A stretch of 64,000 nucleotides of DNA from Paguma larvata (lineage: Eukaryota > Chordata > Mammalia > Carnivora > Viverridae), in NCBI GenBank assembly GCA_030068075.1, contig CM057839.1:23010167-23074166 (forward strand), read 5' to 3'. This document shows, piece after piece, positions 22,203 to 33,718 of this stretch. A model generated the notes under the pieces. It ran no database searches, was not told the DNA's origin, and saw nothing but the letters and a program-made list of their open reading frames with translations. Position 1 is the first letter of the stretch; each line of letters starts with the position of its first letter. The translations under genes and the position numbers were made by a program.

Positions 22203-24077
22203 TAGGACCAGAAATAAAAGAGTTAAACTACCTATATTACATTCTCACAATATTAGGAAAAGAAAAAGAAAAATTCACAGTCACTTATCAGAAAGTGATT
22301 CTGACTCCCTCATTGGCAAAATACATTGCCGTCATAAAAATATACCATCTATATGTAAAGTAAGATAACTTGGTCTTCAAGAATGTTTTACTCAGGCAAT
22401 AATAGTAATCATAAACTCTCATTCTATAGTATCCTAGCTTCACGTAAAAATATAAATAATATTTAAGCATATTTTTTATTCTCTTGTGGGAATGTAGTAT
22501 AATAATCCCTTGCCAGGAGGTAATTTGGTTATATACAAAGTTCGAAAAAAATCTTAAGAACTAAAGGAAATATAACTTGAAGCTCAATTCAGATGAACAA
22601 TACAAATAAAGAAGTCATTGAAACTCATGTGAACTAAAAGCCAGTGAATTTCACATTGTCTAAATTAGGTCATCTCTCAAGAAAACTAATCTTCAAGAAA
22701 CTAATGATTATTAGTGACATTTTAAAAAGTTGAATGCTGGAATGCAATGCCTTATAATGAAAAATATATTTATAAACTTATATTCAGTTAAATTAAATTT
22801 TTAAAAATCTTTTACAAATTAACTCTGGGCAGGTCCAAAATTAAGACACAGCTGCTAAACTAGTGTACAGAATGAACCAGAATACAAAAAAAAAAAAAAA
22901 AGATTTCTAATCTTAAATTAATCACAGTGCTGGTTGGGGCAGAAGTTCATTTAAAATAAATTTATAACACATTTGTACCCATACCACCTTTTTTTCAAAT
23001 GTGTGTGATTAATGGATAAAATACAAATAAACAAAAAAAACCCAAAGTGTAAAAAAAAAGTCTTAAAGAAAAAGTAAAGCCCTTACTTTCCAAATTAACA
23101 AGGCATCGGTTATTTACTGGTTGAAATGGTTTCACTTTTTGTGATCTACATTTGCCTATCTTATGTGAACATCCGGGTGACAATGACATTTAAATAAGAG
23201 TCCATGTGCATTCATTACAGTATATGAATGGAAAGGTTACATTTGGTAAAGCAAACCTCTCTGCAGTCTTAGTAACTGAGGAACAATTTACACATCAAAG
23301 AGTGAGCTACCCAAACAGATTAGAGCTTTTCAATAAACCCTTATTAAAGAAGAGGTGATTTAATCCTCTAAACCAGTGTTAAAGCTATTCTGATCTTGAA
23401 AAAAAAAAAGGCAAAGTCTGTCTATAAGGATAAAGTAATTTTATCATATTTTTTGAAAACAGTACGAGTGGGATTTCAATGGGAATGCGTGCGAATGGGA
23501 ATATGTATAAGGATTTATTCTCACAAACCTGAAAACAAAACAGGCGCTGCTCACTTGGCATATTTATCAAACCTTCACATGGAAAAGATGACTTGATGCT
23601 CAGAATGAAAAGTCCTTCCCTGGCTCCCTTTTCACTTCCTCTGTGATGGCCAGGTATCTAGGCTCTCCCAGCCATACTACAAAGAAGGAATGAAAACAAA
23701 CCAAGATCAGAACTCATTCCCTGGTGAGGCACGGGAGATTAGCCTTTTTTTTTTTTCTTTTCTTTTCTTTTTTTTTTTTTAAGTTTCTTCCACTCTTAAC
23801 ATTTGAATGCAAACAAGAGGGGAAAAAAAGATAGTCGCTATGTTATTTGTGGCAAGAATGCAGAAGAGCAAAACTAGCCCTTTCAACCCTATCCATGAAT
23901 TCCTATTCATCAGTGAAGTTTTATGGACCAGAATTTGTGAATGTGTGATCTTTGTCTTTTATTTTCTTCCTCTCTGTTTGCCTCACACAGAGAAAGGAAC
24001 TTTATAATCTCCATGGAGATGATTTCAGCATATGTTAGCTGAGATGAAATAAAGCAGAATACAAAGAATTTATATGA
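22203..24077. other. AT-rich unique sequence with homopolymer runs
   Basis: No interspersed repeat recognised. It holds A-runs at 22886-22901 and 23401-23410 and a T-rich tract at 23745-23780. Open frames of 60-70 codons have no recognisable content. Confidence 0.3.
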
Positions 24078-24205
24078 AGCTGTAGGTTCAAGTACCAGTT
24101 GAACTCGAGTTAACTTTTCCAAATTTCAATTTTTAATTCTGAAAGCAAAGATAATAACATCTTCCCTACCTGCCTCATAGTATTTTTAGGAAAATAAGAA
24201 GAGAT
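24078..24205 (+). repeat. Probable MIR relic
   Basis: 'gtaggttcaagtaccagttg', 'agcaaagataataacatctt' and 'ctacctgcctcatagtattt' match the MIR 3' half. The core is eroded. Confidence 0.55.
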
Positions 24206-24298
24206 GACAGAGGTGAAATCATTTAACGGAGAGTACAAGATCACATACATTTCTCATGACCACTGTACTTTTGTACCTGTTTCTTTTTCTAACAGTGA

Positions 24299-24518
24299 AT
24301 ATTCCTTTCTTTTTAAAGTTTATTTATTTTTGAGAGAGAGAGAGAGAGTGCATGTGCAAGTTTTGGAGGGGCAGAGAGAGAGCAAGAGAGAGAGAATCCC
24401 AAGCAGGCTCTGGACTGTCAGTACAGACACCCACGAGGGACTCTAACTCATGAACTGTGAGATCACAATCTGAGCTGAAACCAAGAGTGGGATGTTTGAC
24501 TGAGCCACGCAGGTGCCC
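24299..24518 (-). mobile_element. Felid SINEC, short-type, antisense
   Basis: 'aaagtttatttatttttgag' followed by an 8-unit GA run, 'gagaatcccaagcaggctc', and the head 'gccacgcaggtgcccct'. Target-site duplication ctaacagtga at 24289-24298 and ctaagagtga at 24519-24528. Confidence 0.93.
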
Positions 24519-24603
24519 CTAAGAGTGAGAGTTCTACTGAAACAGAGTTGACATAAACAACTCAAGTGAATACACACAAAGTAAATTTTATTTAGAAGAA
24601 ATC

Positions 24604-24770
24604 ATAGAACATGAGATACAAGAACATCCCGGATTTGAACCCTGATTCAGGCACATGTTATTGTGTGATTTTTCAACAAATTAATTAATATCCTGTAGTC
24701 TCTATTTTTTCATTTGTAAAAAACAGTTGATATGACAAATAAATTACTGTGTTTAAAATGCTTGTCATTA
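24604..24770 (+). repeat. MIR SINE relic
   Basis: 'cggatttgaaccctgattca', 'ttattgtgtgatttttcaac', then 'tttttcatttgtaaaaaaca' track the MIR core and 3' half. A few bases downstream, 24778-24900 may be a second, antisense MIR or L2 scrap. Confidence 0.6.
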
Positions 24771-25646
24771 AGTTATAATTATCACTGAGTGTCTCTTCAA
24801 CACCACTCAGGTACATGTCACTCTGCCTGTTACACGGATGAAAAATTTGAGACTGCAAAAATGCAGGATGCCCTACTCAGACGGAAAGAGTAAGTGTTCA
24901 AAGAGATTAAAACCACAATCACTTACATCAAAACCTGGGCAATTTCTATTTTAAAATCCTTTTTTTATTTAAAGGCCATCTAAATTCTAACACAATAGCA
25001 TCGTTATAGGGAAATTCTCACAACTTCTAAAGAATTTAATAGCAGATACCATGTTTAAAGGGGTTATGATTAGAATCCAGAAATGTGGTATTGATTATTT
25101 TACAACCAGTTTACCTGGATTCTTGTGATATATAGAGAAATCTGGAAATTAAACATAAACTTTAAAAATATTTTGATTATTCTGGTTTTTATTAAAAGGA
25201 AAATTCAATAAAACATCCTTAAGTAAAAATAAGCTATTGAATAGCATGTGGTTTCAGGAATATGTTTTACAGATAATGCATGCTTGTGCATGTATGTGTG
25301 TGTTTGAAGGTTTCAAAATACCCTGAATTATTTGTATGTGGGGTGTGGTTATGATGGAAGTCATAAACCAGAACAGATTTTCTGCACTACACAAACTTAA
25401 ACATTCCTTATTTGGTGGCCCCAGTTTTTTTTCCCAGAAGCACTTTTGTGAGATTTAGCATTGTTTTCAAACTAAACTATAATACAGAAAATACTAGTGA
25501 CTCATCTAGAGGGTTAGGGAACAGGTAAAGGCTGTGAGAAGAATTTCCCAAGAGTAGGGTTGCCAGATTTAGCAACACATACATAAATACATAGATTCAG
25601 TATACCCAGTAAACTCAAATTTCAGATTAAGATATAAATATTTATA
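24771..25646. other. Unique AT-rich sequence
   Basis: No confident element and no open frame worth calling. A small TG-rich stretch lies at 25280-25303. Confidence 0.3.
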
Positions 25647-25880
25647 GGGGTGCCTGGGTGGCTCAGTCGGTTTAGCGTCCATCTTCAGCTCAAGTCTTGA
25701 TCTCATGGTTTGTGAGTTTGAGCCCCACATCAGGCTCTGTGCTGTGCTGACAGCCTAGAGCCTGGAGCCTGCTTCAGGTCTGTGTCTCCCTCTCTCTTGG
25801 CCGCTCCCCTGCTCACACACACTCTTTCTCTCTGTATATCAAAAATAAATAGACATTATGAAAAATTTTTTAATAAAAAA
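25647..25880 (+). mobile_element. Felid SINEC, long-type (left arm of an inverted pair)
   Basis: 'ggggtgcctgggtggctcag' head, then a local duplication gtgctgtgctgacag, then 'agcctggagcctgcttcag' and tail. It lies tail to tail with the antisense SINE that starts a few bases downstream. Confidence 0.93.
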
Positions 25881-25887
25881 AGAAGTG

Positions 25888-26130
25888 TTAATTTATTTCT
25901 TTATTTTTAAAATTTATTTTAGAAACAAAGTACAAGCTAGGGTAGAGGGGCAGAGGGGAAAGGAGAAAGAGAGAGAGAGGGAAAGAGAGAGAGAGAGAGA
26001 GAGAGAATCCCAAGCAGTTTCTACCCTCAGCATGGAGACTGATGTGGGACTCGATCCTACAACCCTGGGATCAAGACCTGAGCCAAAATCAAGAGCTGGA
26101 CATTTAACTGACTGAGCCACTCAGGTGCCC
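25888..26130 (-). mobile_element. Felid SINEC, short-type, antisense (right arm of an inverted pair)
   Basis: Poly-T side 'atttatttctttattttt', a long GA microsatellite at 25968-26006, 'gagaatcccaagcagtttct', and the head 'ccactcaggtgccc'. A possible weak target-site duplication is agaagtgtta near 25881 and agcaagtcat at 26131. Confidence 0.92.
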
Positions 26131-26229
26131 AGCAAGTCATTATTTTATACAAATATCCTCCAAATATCTTGTGCGACACACTTGAAACATATTAGACTTA
26201 TTAGAAAACATTTTTTCTCAAACTTAAAT

Positions 26230-26870
26230 TTGAATGGGTATATACATTTTCCATACTGCATAATAAATTACTATACATTTAGTATCTTAAAAAAATTACC
26301 CACTTATTATCCTTCAATTTCTGTTAGTCACATGTCAAAGAACTTCTGATCTACAGCTGGGTTCTTTGCTCAGAGTCCCATAAGCTGGAAATCAAGGAGT
26401 CAGCTGGGCTGTAATCTCATCTGGAAGCTCAGTTAAAGAAGGATTCATATCCAAATTCCTGCAGGTTGCTTAATACATTTAATTTCTTTAAATTGTATAG
26501 TTTGTGGTAGCCTGCTTCTTTAAAACCAGAAATGGAGATAAAAGTCTCTGCTATGTTCATTCACTGTCTTCACAGAAGGCCTAGTTCCTTTTTAAAGGCT
26601 CAGATGATTTGATCAGGCCTGCTTAGCATAATCTCTCCTTTGATTAAGTCAATGTCAACTGATTAGGGACCTTAATTACACAGGAAAAATCTCTTCACCT
26701 TTGTCATGTAATCCAACAGGGTATCTCATTACCTTCACCATGCCTACTGGGTAGAAACAGGTCAAAGGTTTTGCCCACATTCAAGGCAAGGAGATTACAC
26801 AAGGGTGTGTCTCATTTAAGGCCAACCTACGGTGTCTACATACTGAAGATTCTATAAGTTATTTAGCAAC
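26230..26870 (+). repeat. Ancient interspersed repeat, family A (copy 3)
   Basis: From 'actgcataataaattacta' through 'gagtcagctgggctgtaatc', 'ctgattagggaccttaatta', 'tcttcacctttgtcatgtaa' to 'ggagattacacaagggtgtg'. It has the same motif order as 15080-15700 and is the most complete copy here. Confidence 0.55.
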
Positions 26871-27164
26871 CCTACCCAAGAAAGCATACGGTTTGATAAT
26901 ACACGATCAACTGTATTAGCGACGATAAATTTAGACAAATTATTTTTTAAGTGATATGAATAGAATATCATGCAAAAATAAAAGATTTTAGGGGAATAAT
27001 GTGGTTTAGAACTTTCTACTAAGTGCCTCTATGTTGCTGCTATTTCCAGGATTTATCAGATTATATCCAATTCAATGAAGATTGGTAAACCTTAGCATCA
27101 CATCTATTATGAGGGATTCACCAATATTTGAATTACTGTAACATAATCATCATCATTTGCTTGT

Positions 27165-27350
27165 TAATTCTATAACCATTGATTGGGTTCCCATTATAAA
27201 GAATAATTGCTTTGCCTCAGCAATATAAAGATGAGCAATATCCCACTCGTCCCCTAAAATAGCCTATAGTCTAGAAACACTGAGACATACACATTCAGAT
27301 TGGTGAGATTTCCAAATTATAAAGCAGAAAATAATTGGTTAAAACCTGTT
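27165..27350 (-). repeat. L2 LINE 3' relic, antisense
   Basis: 'cagcaatataaagatgagc' followed by 'agcctatagtctagaaacac' fits the L2 antisense region that in better copies reads as a storage-size gradient ending in 'cttacagtctagtggg'. Diverged. Confidence 0.45.
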
Positions 27351-29026
27351 TCACTTAAATTTTGATTTGTAAAAAAGATCATAGAAAAGTTCTGCAATCA
27401 CGTCAGTTTTGGACATATCAAAAAGTTGAATCCCATATCAATTCCTTAAAGATACATAAGGAACATTGACACAGAAGTCTTTGAAATATCTTATATAAAG
27501 TGCTTACATTTGTATAATATGGTTTTTCACAATAATTTTGAACTGTTGAAAAAGATATTTCTGTAATATACAGTAACATCCTAACACTGTTTCCAATCCC
27601 ATAGAGTTCTATCAAATTCTCTTTTGAATATTCAAAGGTAGTAGGCTGGTTTTGGGGAGGAACAGGCTACTAGAATGGTAGGTTTGAAATGACATATTGC
27701 AGTCATCCTGCACCTATATTTGGATTCACCATCTAAACGTTTGCCTAAGTGAAAATCTTAGAGTTTTTTAAAACTCTCCTTTTTTCTCTGCCTCAGTTCC
27801 CGTTACTTAGTAAACCCTGTCCATTCTGCTTTCTAAATGTGTCGGTGCTCAAGAATACCTCACTGGCCATGACGGCAGTCCTGGAGAGAAACTTCTTGGA
27901 GATAGATTTCAGCAAAGGTCAGTGCTGGGAAGTTATTAAAAATGTTTTCAGGGACTGATATGTCTCATATCTGTGTGGATCTCAATGAAAGAAAAAGACA
28001 CGAGTAACTTCAGCCCAGGCTCTTTTCTCCCTTCTTTCATTTTACTCTCTGCAAATTTGATAGCTGTTCTGAAATGTCTCATAGCAGTACACCTGGATGG
28101 AAAATGAATGAATTTCATTTGCATATTTCAACAATTAAAGGTGCTAAATCTCACTAATTGTGCATAATTACAATTTTGTGATTATACTAAGCAAACTATA
28201 ATTTACAATTTAAGTGATTAGGCTGTAATTCACTAAACTATGTGACTCAGCAAAAGATAATAACATTTTTGGAGGGCTATCTTTCAAAAGATTCAATGTC
28301 TTTGTTTTTCTAGGAGTTTGGTTGAAAACAAACTTCCTAGTTGCAATGCAATCCGTGGAGGATCTCTGTATAAGGTTAGTCACCAGCCACGACCACTGCT
28401 TGCAGGACCTGTCATTGTGCAGGGTTTTGCCTCTGCCCCAAGGACTACATGACATTTTTGCACAAATGGAGCTTTTCCTATTCAGCAGCTCACATGCTAG
28501 TATAGTTTTTTTTTTCTCTTTCCCTGCTGTCACTTCTCAGCCATCAGCAATGTTTCACAGTGTTTCAACTTGCCAAATAATGGGGTTTTGTGATGTTTTC
28601 TCTGCCTGACTTGTTTGTGATCACCCTGCTTGGAATCATCAGTCAGTATGTGGTTTGGCTGCTTGTCATTCACCCAGTCTTGCAGACGAGCCCCATAAAG
28701 CTGAATTGTGATGAGTGTGACTCTATTGCCACTAAGCTCACAGTGTATTACAACTGAGGAATTGTTTGAGAATTTGATTTTAAATGGAAAGTTCGAGCTG
28801 AAAGCCACAGGACAATATGCTATCTGTTAGTGTGCCAAAGATGTGCTCACTTGTCCTCATTAACTTCTCTAGATCATCTCTGGGCACGTAATTTGATTGG
28901 CATTTTGCTCAACTAATATACTTTCATAATCAATTTTGGCAGAGCATTTTCAGACCCCCGTTTTGATTGGTATTGGATCTTCATGATAGTGGATAATACT
29001 ATCCACTAGCAGATTGTTCACCTAAA
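27351..29026. other. Repeat-free block; candidate conserved non-coding DNA
   Basis: About 1.7 kb without a recognised element. 28070-28250 is dense in homeodomain cores (caattaaag, cataattac, taattca) and includes an octamer-like atttgcatat at 28118-28127. 28310-28800 is balanced in composition, with overlapping open frames on both strands (107 and 95 codons) that share the same bases and resemble no protein. Conservation has not been tested. Confidence 0.3.
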
Positions 29027-29106
29027 GCATTCCTAAAACTCTGCATTCCTAAAACTCTGCATTCCTAAAACTCTGCATGCCTAAAACTCTGCATTCCTAA
29101 AACTCT
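29027..29106 (+). repeat. Minisatellite, 16-bp unit x 5
   Basis: Five head-to-tail copies of gcattcctaaaactct; only the fourth differs (gcatgcct). Units are contiguous without spacers. Unit identity is high enough for copy-number change to be likely. Confidence 0.95.
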
Positions 29107-29378
29107 GCGTTTACTAGTGCATATTGCTGCACAATAATCCTCAAGGAAATGTCTTAAGGAATTTGGCAATAACACTGGATGCTAAAGGAAAAGAAGTTTA
29201 TAAAGGTTTGAAGACATTATAAACCAGTCAAGGAAATAGCAGGTGGCCCAGTCATTAGTGGTTACTAAGTTTGAAATTGATTATGTGGTAACCTGAGAAA
29301 AAACAGACTTAAGTTTGGGAAGGTAAATGAGTGCGGATTGTCAGGGCCTGATCCCACAGGCATAGCTGGAGACCTCAC

Positions 29379-29434
29379 TGTTTATTCCCAAATGATAAAT
29401 AACATATGTTTATTCCCAAACGATAAATAACATG
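29379..29434 (+). repeat. Tandem 28-bp duplication
   Basis: tgtttattcccaaatgataa at 29379 recurs as tgtttattcccaaacgataa at 29407. The two 28-base units differ at one position. Confidence 0.9.
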
Positions 29435-29946
29435 ATGACATTAACTGTCTAGATGCATCTGGTCTGACATTATTGGTATTTAATGTTGTCAAAACGCTCT
29501 GTATTTTTGTAGTCCTATTGTAAGTCTTTTCTTTTTCTTTAAATTAATTTTATAAAGACAAATTTTCTACTTTATATGACTAGTAAAATAATAAACACCT
29601 TGAAAAAAGGGATAATAAAAAGTACAAATCTATAGAAAATAAATTACTCAAAATTTTCCTCACACAAGGACAATCATTATATTTTGGCATTTTATTCCCA
29701 ATTCTCTTTTACTATCTATTTATGTGATTAAAATAGAAAAGAAGCAATTGCTATTATTACCATTGGCAGAAAGACCATATCATCATTTTTCTGTGAGCCT
29801 TCCCAAATATATTGTTAAAAGTTGTATGCCACTCCTTTCTGAGAAAGCATTTCACTGTCTATAAATAGCTCAAAAAAAAAAAAAAAAGACCTAATAGTAC
29901 TTGAAAGTTAGATTCATGTTGTCTTCTTAGAAAGAACAACATTTTT
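29435..29946. other. AT-rich unique sequence
   Basis: Nothing recognised except a 16-base A-run at 29872-29887. Confidence 0.3.
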
Positions 29947-30163
29947 GGGGTGCCTGGGTGGCTCAGTCAGTTGAGCACCTGACTTCAGCTCAGGTCATGA
30001 TCTCATGGTTCATGGGTTCAAACCCTGTGTTGGGCTCTGTGCTAACAACTTGGAGCCTGGAGTCTGCTTTAGAGTCTATGTCTCCCTCTCTCTCTGTCCC
30101 TCCTCTGCTTGCATGCTGTCTCTCTCTCTCTTAAAAATAAACATTTGAAAAAAATTAAAAAAA
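29947..30163 (+). mobile_element. Felid SINEC, long-type
   Basis: 'ggggtgcctgggtggctcag' head, a diverged middle ('gctaacaacttggagcctg'), a CT-rich block and tail. Long target-site duplication: agaaagaacaacatttttgg at 29929 and agaaagaataacagttttgg at 30164 (two mismatches in 20). Confidence 0.95.
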
Positions 30164-30183
30164 AGAAAGAATAACAGTTTTGG

Positions 30184-31507
30184 AAACAAAATTAGTAACT
30201 AAACCAGTGGTACTTGGCATTTGTTCTCTACTATGTTATTTCTCTCCCTTTCTTGGCATAAACCTTTTACTCTTTGTTTATAGGATACTTATATCAGGAA
30301 GCATCAACATTATCATTCAGAAAAAAAAATTATCATTAGGGAAATGTACTTTGCTATTGTCTTGAGACCCCATGCATGAGGGCATACGTCATCAAAATGT
30401 TTCATCCCGATTTCCTTCGTGAAAATAAATTGAACTCAAAATTTCAAATGGGACTTTTAATAAAAGACAGAGAAATCAACATGAGATGCTCATAACAGAC
30501 AAAATAAATAACTTAAACTCTAAAAGGGACCCAAGGTCCAGAGATTTTGTATTATTTGTTGTGTCTGAGGGTAGAATAATGGTATTCAGGCCATGATGGG
30601 ATCAAACAGTGGTCACTGAGATCGCCCAGTGCGTCCAGGGTTAGGTTGATTGCCTGGTGTCTCCTTCAGTGTGGTGGGACTCATACAGCCTGGTAATTGG
30701 TGTGAAATGATTCGGCTGTTCTGGCTTCTGTTCTTTTTGACGTAATGTTTTTCATTTTTCACAATGTTTTTCTCCAGACATGGTTACAACTGCATTATTC
30801 CATGAGTTCTCTATATTAGTTTTATTTTTAAAGGGTGTTCTGGAAATGCCAGAAACTGGTGATATTAACTAAGCTTACAGGAAAAGAATTCAATGAAATG
30901 CACTTTAAAAAAAGGAACTCATATTCAGCAAAATTACACAGATTTCTTTAACTTAGGACTTCTAAGAGACTTTAATGTGCTAATATGTCTTCTGAATTTC
31001 TATAATAATATGCAGGATTTCCCAGATGTATTTGCCCATAGATATCTTATTGGAGGCGTCTTGGCGTCTTGCAGAATATTTTTTCTTTGGAATGTTTTGG
31101 TAAAACTCTGCTTTAAGTAATTAACTGTAGATCCTCTGGGTCTCCTTCTTAACCTAGGCAATGATTATAATTTTCATTGGAAGATACAGGATAAGCTTAA
31201 TATCAGCTCCTTCTAGATATTGAGAGCTGGATTTAGTATTCTGTTTTTTTGTTTCTTTATTTAGAGCAGAATGTTTCCAGTAAAAATAAGTTTCTGCTTT
31301 GGCCTATTAGGGAGCTGTAATTGAGTACCAGGCAGGGCAGCTATGATCCTATTCAGTGTTTGTGTTTACTCCTACTCTCAACCAAAGAAGCAAACCCCCT
31401 CTGAGAAACTATTAGTTCATGTCTAGGATAACTTCTTATAAATTTTTATTTACTTTTGTTAGGCAATTAGAAGGTTTGGTTAAATTCACTGTATTTTCAT
31501 GTGGTAA
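30184..31507. other. Repeat-free block
   Basis: No repeat recognised. 30540-30790 is balanced in composition and carries a CRE-like ttgacgtaatg near 30738. A 75-codon open frame at 30893-31120 has no recognisable domain. Confidence 0.3.
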
Positions 31508-31730
31508 GCTATAGTAACAAACAATCTCACCCTTATTCATTTAACACCACAGAAGTCTGTTTCCTGCTTATGTGTATCTAACAGTGAACTCTGCAATAAT
31601 TAAGAGCTATGTAATTCATGTGGCAATCAGTGATTCCAGACTGTTCTACCATGCCACCATGAGGCCTCAATGTTTGTTACTGAAAGGGAAGAGAAAGCAT
31701 AAAGAATGAAATGGGTATTTACATGGCCTC
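31508..31730 (+). repeat. Ancient interspersed repeat, family B
   Basis: 'gtaacaaacaatctcaccc', 'cacagaagtctgtttcctgc', 'tgaggcctcaatg' and 'aagggaagagaaagcataa' fit an old mammalian interspersed family that I know by pattern but cannot name. Diverged. Confidence 0.4.
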
Positions 31731-32269
31731 TTCTGACAAAGGTTCTTAAATTCTCCTGAGTGAAAAAAAGAGAAAGCTTTATGTAGATAGAACAGTTAGC
31801 TTTTCCTCTTCTGTATTATTTTTTGACTGATGCTCAGTCTTAGTCTATGGATTCCTTATTCTAAAAGATTTTTTAAATAATGCATTTCTGCTGGTAACAC
31901 TTGTTAGTATCTGTCCTAAATTATTTTCTCACACTTACAGGGTTTTATTTTTCATTTGCTTATTTGCCAGGTCCAATTCCTATGTTGTGAAATATACATA
32001 ATCTATTTTATACGTACTTCTCTAACTCTTCGGGATACAGGAAGGGCTTCATTAGGAAAGGAGAGTCAACTTTACTTTCAATTTCCAACAAGGAAACGAG
32101 TCACGATTAGAAGTACATATAAACAAATCTACCAAACTATCAGACAGTGTGACCATATTCTGTAATATATGCTGCTTTTGTCAACAAACAGGCCAAGCTT
32201 GCCATAAAATTATGTAGGAACACAATATGGCCTTTGGTTCTCCTCCCTCTGCACACCTTGCTTACACTT
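31731..32269. other. Unique sequence
   Basis: Nothing recognised. A 69-codon open frame at 31956-32165 shows no domain. Confidence 0.25.
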
Positions 32270-32310
32270 TAAAAAAAAAAGTTTATTTATTTATTTTTAG
32301 GGAGAAGGGG

Positions 32311-32349
<39 letters not shown>

Positions 32350-32472
32350 CCAAGCAGTCTCCACTCTCAGCGCCGAGCCCAAAGTGCGGCTGGATCTCAC
32401 GACCACGACATTGTGACCTGAGCTGAAATCAGGTTATCTGTTGCTCAACCGACTGAGCCACCAAGGTGCCCC
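32270..32472 (-). mobile_element. Felid SINEC, short-type, antisense
   Basis: An A-run, 'gtttatttatttatttttag', a GA microsatellite at 32315-32346, 'gagtcccaagcagtctccac', and the head 'gccaccaaggtgcccc'. No clear target-site duplication. Confidence 0.9.
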
Positions 32473-32901
32473 ACATATTTTTACTTTTGATACTTCTCTT
32501 TTCTACTCTTTCAATTGTTAAATATCCTCATGATGTGTATTAGAAGCTGAATGCAAAGCAATACATACAGCATTTTCACCACAAGAGTTACCACTGCTCC
32601 AACAGAGAAAGCAAAATACTGAGTGACTATAAATCTAAGAACAGAGACCAGTTCCTGTGTATCCACAGCTGATACAGGTCACTTAATATTAGCTCTAATT
32701 TATATATCAGTTCTAATATATTTGCCATTGTGTGATTATGAGAGAGTCATAAAACTTCTCATTATAGTATCTTTTCTTAAAAAAACTAGGTCTTATTTAT
32801 CTTAAAATTCTTCTTAGCTCAAAAATTCTCAGCTGTTCTCATGCTTTATTGTTTCTAACAGCTTTTTTCTACTTACTAAAGTAGAAACTCTATTTCCTTT
32901 T

Positions 32902-33117
32902 TACATTTTTTTGTTTATTTATTTTGAGAGAGAGAGAGAGCAAGTGCACGCAAGCAGGGTAGAGGCAGAGAGAGAGGGTAAGAAAGAGAATCCTAAGCAG
33001 GCTCCACACTGTCAGCACAGAGCCCCATGCAGGGCTCCAATTCATGAACTGTGAGATCATGACCTGATCTGAGATAAAGAGTTTGAGGCTTAACCAACTG
33101 AGTCGCCCAGGCATCCC
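32902..33117 (-). mobile_element. Felid SINEC, short-type, antisense
   Basis: 'gtttatttattttgagag', GA run, 'gagaatcctaagcaggctcc', head 'gtcgcccaggcatccc'. Target-site duplication aactctatttccttttt from 32885 and aactctatattctttta from 33121. Confidence 0.93.
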
Positions 33118-33227
33118 TCTAACTCTATATTCTTTTAGTTTTTTATCATTTAATTGATACTTATTAACATTTTCTGACTAACAATATAGTTTAATAAGAT
33201 ATGACATAATGGGATGATATATTATGA

Positions 33228-33420
33228 TGGAGAAAAGACTCTGAATTGCGAAACCTGGTTCAAATTCCATATCAACTGCTTGCTAGTGGTGTGTCATGTG
33301 ACAAATTATTTAACTTCTTAACCTAAGTTTCCCCATCTGAAAAATGGCAATAGTTTTAGGAACTTCTTAAACGGTGAATTAAATATGCAGATGCTATGCA
33401 CAATACTTGTGTAATATGCA
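33228..33420 (+). repeat. MIR SINE relic
   Basis: 'gaaacctggttcaaattcca', 'gtgacaaattatttaacttc', 'tttccccatctgaaaaatgg' match MIR from the B-box region to the 3' part. Confidence 0.8.
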
Positions 33421-33479
33421 CACAACACTACTAATAATTAATAATATTATATTTTCTTTTTTAAAAGGATGCGTGGAGG

Positions 33480-33703
33480 GGCATCTTGGTAACTCAGTCA
33501 GTTAAGCAACGGACTCGATTTCAGCTCATGTCATGATTCCAAGGTCATGAGATCGAGCCCTCCATTGGACTCTGTGGTGAGCATGGAGCCTGCTTAAGAT
33601 TCTCTCTCTCTTTCTCCCTCCACCCCTCCCCTGAGTGTGCTGTCTCTCTCTCTCTAAAAAATTAATTAATTAATTAATTAACTAAATAAAATAAAAATAA
33701 AAC
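33480..33703 (+). mobile_element. Older carnivore SINEC variant
   Basis: The head 'ggcatcttggtaactcag' leads to 'catgagatcgagccctcc' and 'gagcatggagcctgcttaag', without the 'gctgacag' block of the felid copies, and so resembles the older carnivore-wide form. It ends in a CT block and a (TTAA)n tail. Target-site duplication aaggatgcgtggagg at 33465-33479 and aaggatgcatggagg at 33704-33718. Confidence 0.9.
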
Positions 33704-33718
33704 AAGGATGCATGGAGG

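Noticed and set aside
28210..28609. Overlapping 107- and 95-codon frames on opposite strands
   Set aside because: They share the same bases and match no family. Kept only as part of a repeat-free block.
29027..29106. CRISPR-like array
   Set aside because: Units are contiguous with no spacers, and the genome is mammalian.
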